DNA of 64,000 bases from the NCBI RefSeq assembly GCF_905147365.1, contig NC_056423.1:9962501-10026500 (forward strand), read 5' to 3'. The position numbers were made by a program, and so were the translations under genes. Source of the DNA: Aricia agestis. Its lineage: Eukaryota; Arthropoda; Insecta; Lepidoptera; Lycaenidae. Positions 1 to 10,297 of the stretch are shown here, in pieces; the first letter of the stretch is position 1; each line of letters begins with the position of its first letter. The notes under the pieces were generated by a model. That model was given only the letters and a program-made list of their open reading frames with translations, searched no databases and had not been told where the DNA came from.

Positions 1-181
1 TAAATAAAAACCTTCGCACGAGTTCGGCAGCCACATGCGAAGCCTAGGCACATCGCGGGTTTTTCCATTGGCCAATCATGCTGAAGAAGGATCTTCCAAA
101 TGATTTTTGACCGACTTCCAAAAAGGATTTTTTAAGAATATTGTTTTTACCTTGGAAGTCCTGTTAATTTTTTTGTTAAAA

Positions 182-220
182 AATAATAATTATTAACATA
201 CAATGTTAATAATTATTATT
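182..220. repeat. Perfect 18-bp hairpin, 3-nt loop
   Basis: The arms at 182-199 and 203-220 are exact reverse complements with loop ACA. The sequence is AT-only apart from one G/C pair. I did not link it to a transposon end. Confidence 0.85.
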
Positions 221-262
221 GTGTCCTTTATAATCATTTAATACCTATTTCACAAACTATTT

Positions 263-1217
263 TCTACACTACTATTATAAAGAGGAAAGATTTGATTGTT
301 TGTTTGTCTTGAATAGGCTCCGAAACTACTGGACCGATTTGAAAAATTCTTTTACCATTGGAATCCTGCATTATTTCTGCTGAACATAGGCTAATTTTTA
401 TTTTGGAAAAATATAAGGTTCCGTAAGATATTTGGGATTTTCGGACGCAAGGTTTAAAAAATCAACCAGAAAAGTTACTTATTTTGCGTACGCTGCCTAA
501 ACTATAAAAGATAGAGGCATAAAATGTTCTAAGTAATTATAGATCTTTTAAATATCTACAAAAAAGTCCGCGACACACTATACCTATCTATGTTGAGTGA
601 GGCACAATAACCATTTTTTTATTAAAAAATCTAGAATTTTTTTTGACTATATTTAAATGCGTTTATTTAAATCATGCTATTGACCCTTATCAAAATAAAT
701 TATTTCATCACTAAGTACAGTTAATGTAGATAATATTCGGTCTTTGAATGATTAAAATTGGACGTTTGGTTTTAATGTTATGGCGAAATTAAAATATTAC
801 GATTTCTGCTGCACGTTGCGAATTGGGCGTCAAGGCGCGATGCGCGGGTGTGCGTGCGGTAGGGGAGAGATTTAATTATCAGTGCCACAGACTCGCCCGG
901 AGAGTCCACGTAAATATTACCTCGATCGTGGGAATCGCAGACACAATAGATTTTCAATAGTTATGCGACAGCCGGGTGCTGCTTTATTGATTTGATATAG
1001 ACTATCGTGCTTCATTATTATAATCCTAATTTCAAAAAAGCTTTAAAAGTTAGGAAATTATTTGAAAGGGCTTATCTCACGAACTACTAGATCATTTTTT
1101 CTGTTATTTGGATTAGATAAGAAATAGACCACGTGAAGGATCATAGGCTTTTTTTTGGGGACTGATTTTTCTGTGAAATATCCAATTTACGCGGGCGAAG
1201 CCGCGCGGAACGTCTAG
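263..1217 (+). mobile_element. Helitron-like non-autonomous element (composite)
   Basis: It begins TC followed by an ACTATTATAAAG-type head. It ends with the hairpin GCGGGCGAAGCCGCGC followed by CTAG and a flanking T. TC at the start, a 3' hairpin plus CTAG at the end, and no target duplication are the Helitron signature. The middle (about 480-1010) does not match the other copies here, so another insertion or a longer variant is likely. Part of it (about 917-1000) recurs at 53329-53402. Confidence 0.6.
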
Positions 1218-1264
1218 TATTTTATAAACCTTTTTGTTCTACTTTTGCACCTTAGGCTTCTTAC

Positions 1265-1446
1265 AGATGAACGGCACTTGTTGGGCAGTCGACGGCGGTC
1301 TACGGCATTCGACGGCATACCACGGCACGCGACGATGGCAGTTCCTGGATTTGTCTCATTGATTTTTTTTAACACTTGTCTAAGGCTGTCGTCGACTGCT
1401 ATCAACGCGCGCCGTCGAATGCCGTGGACAGGTGCCGTTCGTCTTT
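1265..1446. repeat. Inverted-repeat MITE, CGACGG-rich
   Basis: Ends AGATGAACGGCAC and GTGCCGTTCGTCT are imperfect inverted repeats. The inner parts also pair (ACGGCATTCGACGGC with GCCGTCGAATGCCGT). The class is unknown. Open frames on both strands here are by-products of the inverted repeat. Confidence 0.55.
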
Positions 1447-2038
1447 AAGTGCGCTTAAAGTCTAGTTTAAGTGTTTGGGCGGAACAAACATCCATCCGAA
1501 TTTTGATTACATACAAAAACTGTAAACATCCTCTTTTTTTTAGCTACTATACAAGTAGCTAACTCTGGTGCTCGGATGCCGATGCGTTAGTATGCAGCGG
1601 GCGGTCGCGACTTGCGACACACTTGGCAGCCGCCGAGGTCGCCACGCAACTGGGGAAACACATGCTACTACACTAATTGTTGGACATGCTATTGTCTACT
1701 AGATGTACTACGTACCATGGAGGAAATTGATTCATAGTCTGATGGACCTATGTCATTTGGTAAGCTTATGTCAATTTAATGTTAGCTGTGATCGGTCGGA
1801 TGGATTTGACAAAACGCTACCAAATTACGTAGGTTGTCCTCTATAAATCTTCCTATAAATTAACTCTCTTATATTACTACTACAATGTACAATGTACTCC
1901 ATTGTTGGGCAATTGAAAATCGATGTGGAATTGTGGATTGTTTCCACCAAGTCAATAGGACGATGCAATTTTATGAGGTTGAGAGTTTTAAAGAACAGGA
2001 ACTGATGCATTTCTGGTGTTAAGGGTGTCGAATTTCAA

Positions 2039-2301
2039 TATACAGGGTGTAAAAAAATAAGTGATAATACTTTAGGGAGTGTACGTGTTCCTTGTAGAGC
2101 GTTCACTCTGAAAGTAGCAGCGCTGCCAGACCAAAAATTTTTTTCACTTTTGTATGGGGAAACTCGTGACGCTCGGGCCCTTGCCCTTACAAAAGTGAAA
2201 AAAAATCGTCTTACAGACCAACTACTTTCACAGTGAACTCTCTACAAGGAACACGTACACACCCTAAAGTATTATCACTTATTTTTGTTACACACTGTAT
2301 A
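2039..2301. mobile_element. Fold-back MITE, ACAGGGTGTAA family
   Basis: Long imperfect terminal inverted repeats read TACAGGGTGTAAAAAAATAAG on the left and its near complement ending CACTGTATA on the right. The AGTGATAATACTTTAGGG block is shared by both arms. The right half of a second copy lies at 39890-40011. Confidence 0.7.
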
Positions 2302-2414
2302 CCAGTTTCACGACAGGGCCGACATACCTACACTATTAAAAACAAAAAAAATGTCATAAATGTAAAGCACGTATTACAAAATTTATAAAATGTTTCGGCT
2401 TTGTCTTAGCTGAA

Positions 2415-2480
2415 AAAAAAAGCAGATTCGAACCGGCGAGACTGACTGGCCTAGTGACCACTGAGCCAGCGACCTTCCGC
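2415..2480 (-). repeat. tRNA-like SINE head (degenerate)
   Basis: Read on the minus strand, TGGCTCAGTGG (2458-2468) resembles an RNA polymerase III A box and GGTTCGAATC (within 2422-2434) resembles a B box. They are too close for an intact tRNA and no cloverleaf closes, so this is a SINE head or tRNA relic, not a functional tRNA. Confidence 0.35.
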
Positions 2481-2797
2481 CGACCTTGCACCAGTAACGA
2501 GCCCACTGTTGGCAAATGCGTTATGTAAATGTATCGCGTACAGACATTTTGGTTTAACCGACTTGAAAATTGAGGAGGTTATATGTATGACTTTCATGTT
2601 TAATGTATTTACGTACTCTAAGTAAAGCTCCTATGGTTATTTAGCCAAAATAGTAAATAGTTTTTTGGTAATTATTTTTTTTTGAATGGATCATTTCAAA
2701 ATTAAAATATTAAAACTTTAAGTTATTGTTTTAGGTATAGGAACAATCCTTCCAGGGTCTGAAATGATATACTTATCAAAATTTCATCACAATCGTT

Positions 2798-2961
2798 TAA
2801 CGGCCGTTCCCAATATTTGATCTATCTCTGGTTTTGCCCTACTAGAGATAGGAATAGCTCACATTAGACATTAGAGACATACATTTTATGTCAATTTTGA
2901 GCTATTCCTATCTCTAGTAGGGCAAAACCAGAGATAGATCAAATATTGGGAACGGCCGTTA
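2798..2961. mobile_element. Fold-back MITE, ACGGCCGTTCCC family, copy 1
   Basis: About 65-bp arms begin TAACGGCCGTTCCCAATA and close with the reverse complement, around a loop of some 30 bp. The other copies are at 25493-25655, 49535-49698 and 51473-51635. Compared over four copies only TA is common to both edges, which suggests a TA target (Tc1/mariner-like). That class is inferred. Confidence 0.85.
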
Positions 2962-3149
2962 AACAGTTTAAATGTAATGAAAATATCGAAACACTTTGGT
3001 AAAATATAATAAGTAAATATGGATTATATTGTCCATGTTTTCAGATTTAAAGATTACTATTTAAATGTTGAGGTTTCAGTTGCTTGAATTCATTTTAACC
3101 TATTTACCAAAAAATATTGTTATGTATATGTCCCTTGAACATATAATAT

Positions 3150-3313
3150 CTAGATGACGCCCGCAACCCCATTGCACGAAAATTCGTTTAACCGTAAACT
3201 TTTCCGGGGTTAAAAGGTTTCCTAGATATCCTTACCGGGACTCAAAGTGTCTCCAAATTTCAGCAAGGCTTAGACGTGAAGAGGTAACAGACAGACAGAC
3301 AGACAAACACATA
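3150..3313 (-). mobile_element. Helitron-like short element, copy (minus)
   Basis: The 3' end lies at 3150 (CTAGATGACGCCCGCAAC read on plus). The tail toward 3313 has the CAGA-rich head but lacks the normal TC start, so it is 5' truncated. Confidence 0.55.
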
Positions 3314-3433
3314 TCGTTTATCGGTTATGTCTGACGCAAGTTTCGCTGACCGTCGCGTAATGACTAATGAGAGACGCGCGCCCGTTCATGTCTTTTGTAT
3401 GGAAATACTTTTCTTTGTATGTATCTGTATTGT

Positions 3434-3479
3434 CACAGTATAGCAATATTATAGGGATATGTCATATTGCTCTACTGTG
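3434..3479. mobile_element. 46-bp mini-element with 7-bp target duplication
   Basis: CACAGTATAGCAATAT at the left and ATATTGCTCTACTGTG at the right are inverted repeats with a 14-bp middle. The 7 bp on either side are identical: GTATTGT at 3427-3433 and 3480-3486. A larger relative with the same ends and a perfect 7-bp duplication is at 22382-24329. Confidence 0.75.
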
Positions 3480-3821
3480 GTATTGTTTTAGATGAGTAGT
3501 TATGTAAAAATGGCTGACTACTTAGTCCTTATTTGTATGGATAAAATTTTGGTCGTAAGCTTGAATTTCGAATATTATTTCTGGATTTAGACCTACATTA
3601 GAATTTTTAAGTATTTACCAAAACAATACAAATACATGAAAATACATGTATTTATATTGTTTTGGATGAGTAGTGGTTTGAATGAAATGGCTATAGGGCA
3701 AGTGAATTTGAGTTGTAATGAGTAAAATATTGTTGGTTGTGGGTTCGAATTTTGACTAAAATATTTCTGGATTTATGCATCAGAATTTTTTATTATTAGA
3801 GAAATTGATTTAGGCAGAAGA

Positions 3822-3987
3822 TCCATACTAATAATGCGAAAGTGTGTCTGTCTGTCCGTCTGTCTGTTACCTCTTCATGGAGATTGTATACTTTGATTAC
3901 CGGGAAAGGACCTAGGATACTTAATTTTATCCCGGAAAAATGCATGTTTCCCGAGCAATCCGCAACGGAGTTGCAGCCATCATCTAG
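3822..3987 (+). mobile_element. Helitron-like short element, copy
   Basis: Starts A|TCCATACTAATAATGCG and ends GCAACGGAGTTGCAGCCATCATCTAG|T. The GCAAC-GGA-GTTGC hairpin sits just before the CTAG terminus, as expected for a Helitron 3' end. Confidence 0.65.
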
Positions 3988-4260
3988 TTACCTCTATATC
4001 TCTAATAGGTTACTATAGCCATTATGTTATATATAGCCACCATTCGGTTTTACCATTAGGCGATTCTCTGCTCGTTTGCCTCTAAACTTATGCTAAACGG
4101 TACATGCTACTATGACAAATATGTTACCATAAAACTTTTTAAAAAACATTTCAAAATGTTGGCAAAAACAATGCTGACAACATTAAAAACGCGTGACCGC
4201 TTTGCGGCCATTGTCTATGCCGCGTACTTGACGGTATTCAAATTTGGAAATCTTGGGCAA

Positions 4261-4301
4261 TATATACATATATATGGCGGTGAAGATGTTCAGGAGGCAG
4301 T
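4261..4301 (+). promoter_or_regulatory. Core promoter of CPR-a
   Basis: TATATACATATATATGG at 4261-4277 is followed by a GCAGTG initiator-like site at 4297-4302, spaced about 30 bp. It implies a 5' UTR of only about 25 nt before the ATG at 4324. Confidence 0.6.
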
Positions 4302-4323
4302 GTGGAGCAGACAGACAGACAAC

Positions 4324-5374
4324 ATGGTTGTACAGGTCGGTTGGAAGTGCAGTGATATTTGTGATAACTGATAAGTGAGAATAAGGGAAGAGTGACACAG
4401 TTTTAGGCAAAAATGGATTGGACAAAAATATCATGTTATATTTTAGACCAAAAATTAACATGATTCATATCAACAGTCATCATTGACTGTTCAATATATA
4501 GATATTATAGCCACAGATGTAGATAGAACTTCCTCCTTTTTTTGGAAGTCAATTAAAAATAGTGCAATTTACAACAAATAAAAAACAAAAGGGGGAGAAA
4601 AAAAATTCTAACTTGATTTTTAATTTTCAGATCGCAGTATTCTCCAGCCTCCTGGCCCTGGCGTATGCCTCCGCACCAGTGGCGTATTCAGCCGTCGCCC
4701 CTGTGGCGTACGCGGCGCCCGCGCGGCTCGAGGAGTTCGACCCCTACCCACAGTACAGCTTCGGTTACAACGTCGCCGACACCCTGACCGGAGACTACAA
4801 GAGCCAGAACGAGCAGCGCAACGGGGACTTGGTCCAGGGTTCCTACTCGCTGGTCGACCCTGACGGCACCAGACGCGTCGTGGACTACTCTGCTGATTCA
4901 GTAAATGGATTTAACGCGGTCGTCCGCAAGGAGCCCCTGGTTGCTGCTGCGCCCGTCGTCGCGGAGCCCGTGGTCGCTGCGAAGGTTGCTGTGCCTGCGA
5001 GATACGCTGTAGCCCCTGCGCCGGTCGCCAGCCCCGTCTTCGCTAGATATGCCGCTGCCCCTGTCGCTGCCGTAGGCGCCCCTGTATATAGATACGCCAA
5101 TGCTGCCGTCGCCCCTGCACCGGTTGTGGCCAGATACGCCACTGCCCCTGTCGCTGCCGTAGCTGCCCCTGTGGCCAGATACGCCGCTGCTCCCGTTGCT
5201 GCTGTAGCCGCCCCTGTGGCTAGATATGCCGCAGCCCCCGCGTACCAATACGCCGCAGGCCCTGCGTATCAATACACCGCGTATGCCCCCGCTTCTTACG
5301 CCGTGGCCCCTGCCCGACTAGCCGCCCCTGCGAGGATAGTCGAGAGCGCTGCTCCTGGCATCTACTACCCCTAA
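4324..5374 (+). CDS. CPR-a: RR-2 cuticular protein, 251 aa
   Basis: Secreted structural protein of insect cuticle that would bind chitin through an RR-2 (Rebers-Riddiford type 2, pfam chitin_bind_4) domain. Coding exons are 4324-4335 (ATG GTT GTA CAG) and 4631-5374, with a 295-bp phase-0 intron (donor GTCGGT, acceptor TTTTCAG). Exon 2 alone has no usable start. The 4-codon exon 1 was chosen for its TATA box at 4261 and because it completes a signal peptide of about 17 residues (MVVQIAVFSSLLALAYA). The RR-2 core lies at about residues 38-106: EEFDPYPQYSFGY, TGDYKSQNEQRNGD, DPDGTRRVVDYSAD, NGFNAVVRKEP. Residues 107-251 are an Ala/Pro/Val/Tyr tail of RYAAAPVAAVAAPV-type repeats, typical of hard-cuticle RR-2 proteins. 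AATAAA is at 5431. The family call is firm; the exon 1 donor is weak, so exon 1 is likely but not proven. Confidence 0.88.
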
Positions 5375-5544
5375 TACTGACTAGAAGACTTGTATAAATG
5401 TATATATTAAGTTGATACTTTTGTAACTAGAATAAATGTTTTTACCCGCCTCATACGCATGCATAGTTCTTATTTCGTCTTTATATAAGTAAGTAGTAAC
5501 TCATTAAAGTCTGGACTACATAATAATATTTACAAGTAATAGAA

Positions 5545-5703
5545 CAAACCTCGGGTCGACCTCCAACTAGGTGGGACGACGATCTCCGCTTAGTTGCAGG
5601 CCCATGTTGGATGCGAGTAGCAGGAGATCGGTCATCTTGGCGTTCATTGAGAGAGGCCTATGTCCAGCAGTGGACGACTATAGGCTGATATGATGATGAT
5701 GAA
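5545..5703 (+). mobile_element. 3' tail of a non-LTR retrotransposon
   Basis: GAGGCCTATGTCCAGCAGTG followed by a TAGGCTGATATGATGATGATG tail. From family knowledge this is a common lepidopteran LINE 3' end (probably RTE-like) finishing in a TGA/GAT microsatellite. No coding part remains. Confidence 0.55.
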
Positions 5704-6186
5704 TAGAACAAAAATATAGAATACATATTGCAGGTAATAACAATAATTATCGAGTATATCATTAAATATTAAAATCTAAATCACAATTTGTTACGTGAGT
5801 CTCAAAACTTCGTAATGAATAGAAGTTGCTACCGCACTCTTAATGATTAAATTTTATAAAAAAGACTTTGAAAGAAAATATTTGGACTCATGTCAAAACA
5901 TTCACTAAGCGATTCCAAATTTTTTTCGTTAAGTTATGAATGCAGAATTTTTCTAAATTATCTAAAGAACATAACGCTGCCGTCCTTACTCCCTACACAT
6001 GGCCCTATGGCCACAGCCCATACGGCCGTATTTTATAAATCCAGGGGCTGGGCACCGCACTGTAGCGCTGAACCCGAACCAATCTTTAAATATACTAAAT
6101 GATAGAAATTAGAATTATTGTTATCCTTCTAAATTCTATGCATCACCGTAGTCGTCAGTCGAACCGGTAGATTAATACATACCATA

Positions 6187-6395
6187 TCCATACTAATATT
6201 ATAAATGCGAATGTGTCTCTCTGTCTATTACCTCTTCACGCCCAAACCGCTGAACCGATTTTGCTGTAATTTGGTATGAAGATATTTACTTTGAGTCCCG
6301 AGAAAGAACATGGGAAATTTTTTATCCCGGAAGAATGTACGGTTCCCGTGTGATAATATAATATTTGCGGCAACGGAGTTGCGGGCGTCATCAAG
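6187..6395 (+). mobile_element. Helitron-like short element, copy
   Basis: Head A|TCCATACTAATATTATAAA, internal GAACCGATTTTGCTG and CCCGAGAAAG blocks, and the terminal hairpin GCAACGGAGTTGC. The last four bases are CAAG instead of CTAG. Confidence 0.65.
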
Positions 6396-6459
6396 TTTAA
6401 GTAAGCAGACAGATGATCTGATGGTAAACGATAGCAGCCTAAGAAGAATGACTAACAAT

Positions 6460-6775
6460 CATGGGCGTACCGAGGGGGGGGGCAGGGGGGGGGGGGCTGC
6501 CCCCCCCCCTGGATCATGTTGACGTTCCTACTAAGTATATTATCTAGTACTTTTATCTATAAAAATTAAGAACGAATTTTTGCCATTTGTTTGCAATACA
6601 ATATTTTTACAACTAAAAATTATTAATTTTTTATTCTTTATAAACACCTAGCTTATGAAAAATCTGATTTGCCCCCCCCCTGGCCCAGAACCTGGATGAT
6701 TTGCCCCCCCCCCCCCCTGGCACCAGAACCTGGGTAATTTGCCCCCCCCTGGCCCATAACCTGGATACGCCCATG
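6460..6775. mobile_element. hAT-like MITE with poly-C/poly-G tracts
   Basis: A perfect 8-bp target duplication CTAACAAT flanks it at 6452-6459 and 6776-6783. The ends are CATGGGCGTACC and GGATACGCCCATG. Inside are long G or C runs and three tandem copies of a unit reading GATTTGCCCCCCC then CTGGC and CAGAACCTGG. The 8-bp duplication suggests hAT. The C runs may be unstable or poorly sequenced. Confidence 0.75.
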
Positions 6776-7205
6776 CTAACAATGTAAGTAGTATAATAAT
6801 ATTATGATTTCCTGAATCTTAAAATCCTGTCACCCTTCGGTACAGTTGAACATATTTCAGCACCTACCGGAAAATGCAGAGTGTAACATTGATGAATGAT
6901 GAGTTACAGTCAAAACACTTCGTATTTAGTAAAAAAAAACGTGTTGCACTCAGGGACTGCAGCCGCGGTAATTTGATAAAATTTGTATAAGCTTCTGCAA
7001 CCATAATTCGCATACGTCTAGTCGCACACACACAATCACCGTGCCGAAGTCTGGCAACGCCGACCGGTATAGCGGAGGGCAGTGTTAGGTTTTTTCCGGT
7101 ACAGAATTTCTTGTACGGTGGCCGCGCTCAAAGCCCGCGATAAAGCTATGCAATGGCTTAAAAATTGGCGTGGCACCAGTAACTTTATTTTGACAACTGC
7201 AGTTA

Positions 7206-7241
7206 ATCGAGTTTCATAAAGTGCACTTTATGAAACTCGAT
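7206..7241. repeat. Perfect 36-bp palindrome, no loop
   Basis: The 18 bp ATCGAGTTTCATAAAGTG at 7206-7223 is followed directly by its exact reverse complement. No flanking duplication was noticed. Confidence 0.9.
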
Positions 7242-7324
7242 TTTGGAATGTTAAACGATTTACAAGTGCAATTAATAAATTATTGAGATATTTAAACCTT
7301 TGCATTTTCGCTGTATGTTCTTAC

Positions 7325-7646
7325 TACAGAAATAAATCAAGATAGAACGGCTAAGCGGGTGAAATACGCGTGTTTCAATCTTGCACAAGTGAGCAAGATT
7401 TGTTGAACGTTCATTTAGTCAGCGCGCACATCTCGACTTGATTACACCGGAGCGGTTGTGCAAAAATGCCTCATTGTGCAGTGTCTAATTGTAAAAACAG
7501 AAGTACAGTTAAGTGAATCGGTCAAAAGGGGGTATTTCTTTCCACGGGTAAGTTATTTGTTCTAACTAAATGCAAAGCAAAAATTGACACGATCGATTCC
7601 TTAGCAAAGCACGCGCGTCGCCGTTCTATCTTGATTTATTTCTGTG
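7325..7646 (+). mobile_element. P-superfamily-like element with THAP remnant
   Basis: A 322-bp unit bounded by 26-bp inverted repeats (ACAGAAATAAATCAAGATAG then AACGGC at the left, reverse complement at 7620-7645). It is flanked by GTTCTTAC (7317-7324) and GTTCTCAC (7647-7654), an 8-bp duplication with one mismatch. Inside, at 7466, a frame with good start context reads MPHCAVSNCKNRSTVK and then a stop. That matches the start of a THAP zinc finger (C-x4-C with NR). Farther on, GGGGTATTTCTTTCCACGG before GTAAGT looks like the usual THAP exon end in another frame. P transposases carry an N-terminal THAP domain and make 8-bp duplications, so a deleted P-like element is the best reading. Confidence 0.6.
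7466..7547 (+). pseudogene. Broken THAP-domain first exon
   Basis: The ATG at 7466 opens 16 codons with Cys4 and Cys9 of a C2CH THAP finger, then TGA at 7514. A splice-donor-like GTAAGT follows at 7548. It lies within the element at 7325-7646 and is not functional as it stands. Confidence 0.5.
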
Positions 7647-7769
7647 GTTCTCACATTATAATGAATTCGAAGTAAATTATTTTAAAAGATATAATTTCTG
7701 CAGATAGGCTCTCTAATTGCGACATACAAAAAATTTCAAGTTTTTAACCGACTTCCAAAAAGTCGAGGA

Positions 7770-7965
7770 GGTTATAATATATTCGGAGATTATAATAAAG
7801 AATATAATAAATGTGAAAGTGTGTCTGTCTGTCTGCTGTTGAACCGATTTTGCATAAATTTTAAGTCCCGGGAAAGGACAAAGGATACTTTTTGTCCCGG
7901 AAAAATTTACGGACCCCCGCGCGATAAGCTAATTTTGGCGCAACGGAGTTGCAAAGTCATTCATC
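7770..7965 (+). mobile_element. Helitron-like short element, degenerate copy
   Basis: It has the GAAAGTGTGTCTGTCTGTC head, the GTCCCGGGAAAGGACA block and the GCGCAACGGAGTTGCAAAGTCA 3' end. Neither the TC start nor the CTAG end is intact. Confidence 0.45.
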
Positions 7966-8161
7966 TGTAAGTGTTAGATATTTTTGGTGACATGGTACAA
8001 GCTTACAGCTACATAGATCCCCTCTATATTACCTACTAGAACCGAATAAAAGTGTCATTTAAACCCTAATCTGAATAATTTATTTTTGTGAAAAACATTT
8101 TTGTCAGTATTGGATAAATCATGCCAGTACGCATGGATAGGACACGGACGCTTATTTTCCA

Positions 8162-9905
8162 GAAACCGGCCAAGTGCGTGTCGCGGTCGGGCCACGCGCA
8201 ATATAGGGTTCCGTAGTACCCGTAGTTTTTGATTATTTTTGTATGGTCAATGAATGTACATTTATAACGTGTTTTACACTACTAACAAGTTACGTTCAAA
8301 GAAATTTGAACGAAAAGTTCCTTTATACTTCGCCGAATACATTTTTTTTCTTTGATCTTTTTTTTAGATTCTCTTAGCTGTGATAGTTTTCCTTTTAAAT
8401 TCAGCATATTTCCTACTTCCGTAAATTTTTTCACATTTCCAAAAGCAACAGTTTAGTTGGTAGAACTGGGGGACACTGGACTCTAACGATTTTTTCCACT
8501 TTAAAACTTAATATTTCACAAACGGATCCCTAAATCGGAAAATGATATTTATGAATACTCATAATATTTAAAAAAAACCTATCCAACGACATTCCACCCG
8601 ATGGGGTAGATGCGAATGCGCTTGATGTGTAGGGAAGGTACCATAAAAAAATATTTTTTTAAGATTTCATATACCATTTTGTCGGCATCCTACTTCCTAC
8701 TAATATTATAAAGGCGAAAGTTTGTTTGGATGTATGGATGTATGGATGTGTGGATGTATGGATGTTTGTTACTCTTTCACGCAAAAACTACTGAACGGAT
8801 TTTAATGAAACTTTACAATAATATAGCTTATACATCAGAATAACACATAGGCTACAATTTTAACCGAGTTTCAAAATGGGGGAGGTGTTATGTTCGTTTT
8901 CTTATGTTCAACGATTACTCCGCCGTTTGTTAACCGATTTTAAATTTTTTTCTTTTGGTATATAAGGTATCATCCCAATTTGGTATTATATGCACAAAAG
9001 TGGTGATCTGATGAAGGATGCATAAGTAATCGGGGGAACTCCTCAAAATTTATATGGAAACATGTGGTGACTTCGGTTTCGTGAGAAGTATTCTAAACAT
9101 ATGCTACCAACAAGTAAGATTTTGCACCGAGGTATACCTGGTATACCGTGGTTCGGAAGGTGCTGAGAGAACTCCTGATTCTTTATAGATACAAGTTTGG
9201 GAGTTTCGGCGTTGTTTTAAGAACGGAAAGCATATGCTACTATGCAAATTACATTCATCATCATCATCATCACTACCATATTATTATATCATACATCGTC
9301 CCATGGTTATGACTTATGAGCCTATAATGACCCTGTCATTGGTACTTTTCATAGTCTTTTAGATCGAGACTCGAGTTTGTCAAGCGATAATTGAAAAAAA
9401 AATCTATACTTAATATTATAAACCTGAAGAGTATGTTTGCTTGAACGCACTTATCTCAGGAACTACTGGTCCGATTTAGAAACTTATTTCAGTGTTAGAT
9501 AGCTAATTTATCGAGTAATATTATCACGCTAAGACTAATGCGACCGAAGAAACTCAGGAAAATGTGGGAAAAACAGGGGAAATATTAGAAATTACGAACT
9601 ACTGGAGCAATTTTTATGGCAATATTTGGCACAGATATAGAGTAGATCAAGTGAAGAGAGTAGGGACATAAGCTATTTTTTATGGGAAAATGTACGGTTT
9701 CCGTAAAATTCCTAATTTACGCGGGCGTAGCCGCGCGGGACATCTAGTCATTAATAAATAATATGTGCATTCATGCAAACATTACAGCTTTGTAGGTCCT
9801 ATATAGTCTCTGAGCAAAACCGCGGACAAACAGACAGACGGACAGACAGACGGACGGACAGACCGAAACTATAAGGGTTCCTTGTTGACCACGGAACCCT
9901 AAAAA
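8162..9905. mobile_element. Repeat with GGGTTCCGTA / GGAACCCTA ends, split by a Helitron
   Basis: Left part 8162-8687 has GGCCAAGTGCGTGTCG and GGGTTCCGTAGT. Right part 9748-9905 has a (CAGA/CGGA)n stretch and ends GACCACGGAACCCTAAAA. The two parts form one lepidopteran interspersed repeat interrupted by the element at 8688-9747. The class is not identified. Confidence 0.55.
8688..9747 (+). mobile_element. Helitron-like element, about 1.06 kb
   Basis: A|TCCTACTTCCTACTAATATT at the start and CGCGGGCGTAGCCGCGCGGG then ACATCTAG|T at the end, so it sits between A and T with no duplication. A block at about 8860-9270 (CCGAGTTTCAAAATGGGGGA onward) recurs at 17880-18310 in the related element at 17511-18648. 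A (ATC)n run lies near 9255. Confidence 0.65.
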
Positions 9906-10252
9906 TTGTCGAACAAACTGGAATTCTAGACCCTTATGGTCCCCTTGGCAATATAGTGTTACGCCAGTTTTATCGTGTTATTTTGCCAGAAAAACGAAAC
10001 TTTCAAACGTTATTTCCTGACAAGACAACGCAAGGGCAATTTACCGCCATTTTCCTTCGTAGCCGTACGCTTTTCCGGCACATCGTAAGCGTTATTTACC
10101 GCCAATTTTCTTTAATACCTTAGTTTAAGCCCCTCGTTACAAATACTGCTGGGATATCAACTTATTGAAAATTCAGCGTATAGTCATGTCAATGACGGTA
10201 CGTGCGTTCTTGAATATATTCAAATGCGAGATGAGGATGGTGCAACCCTCGG

Positions 10253-10286
10253 TATATATACTCATATCCACCAGGCAGACTACAGT
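10253..10286 (+). promoter_or_regulatory. Core promoter of CPR-b
   Basis: TATATATA at 10253-10260, with ACAGT at 10282-10286 as a likely initiator about 30 bp on. The ATG follows at 10298, so the 5' UTR is under 20 nt. Confidence 0.6.
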
Positions 10287-10297
10287 ACAGCACCAAC

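Larger units (their letters stand above)
1..4260. other. Gene-free region upstream of CPR-a, repeat-rich
   Basis: I see no gene here. The stretch holds a perfect hairpin (182-220), a Helitron-like element (263-1217), inverted-repeat MITEs (about 1265-1446, 2039-2301, 2798-2961), a tRNA-like SINE head (about 2415-2480), two short Helitron-like copies (3150-3313, 3822-3987), a 46-bp mini-element (3434-3479) and a diverged tandem duplication around 3483-3790. Open frames inside are short and lack any family resemblance. Confidence 0.7.

Noticed and set aside
4090..4371. 93-residue frame overlapping the CPR-a promoter
   Set aside because: It runs across the TATA box and the proposed exon 1 in another frame and resembles nothing I know.
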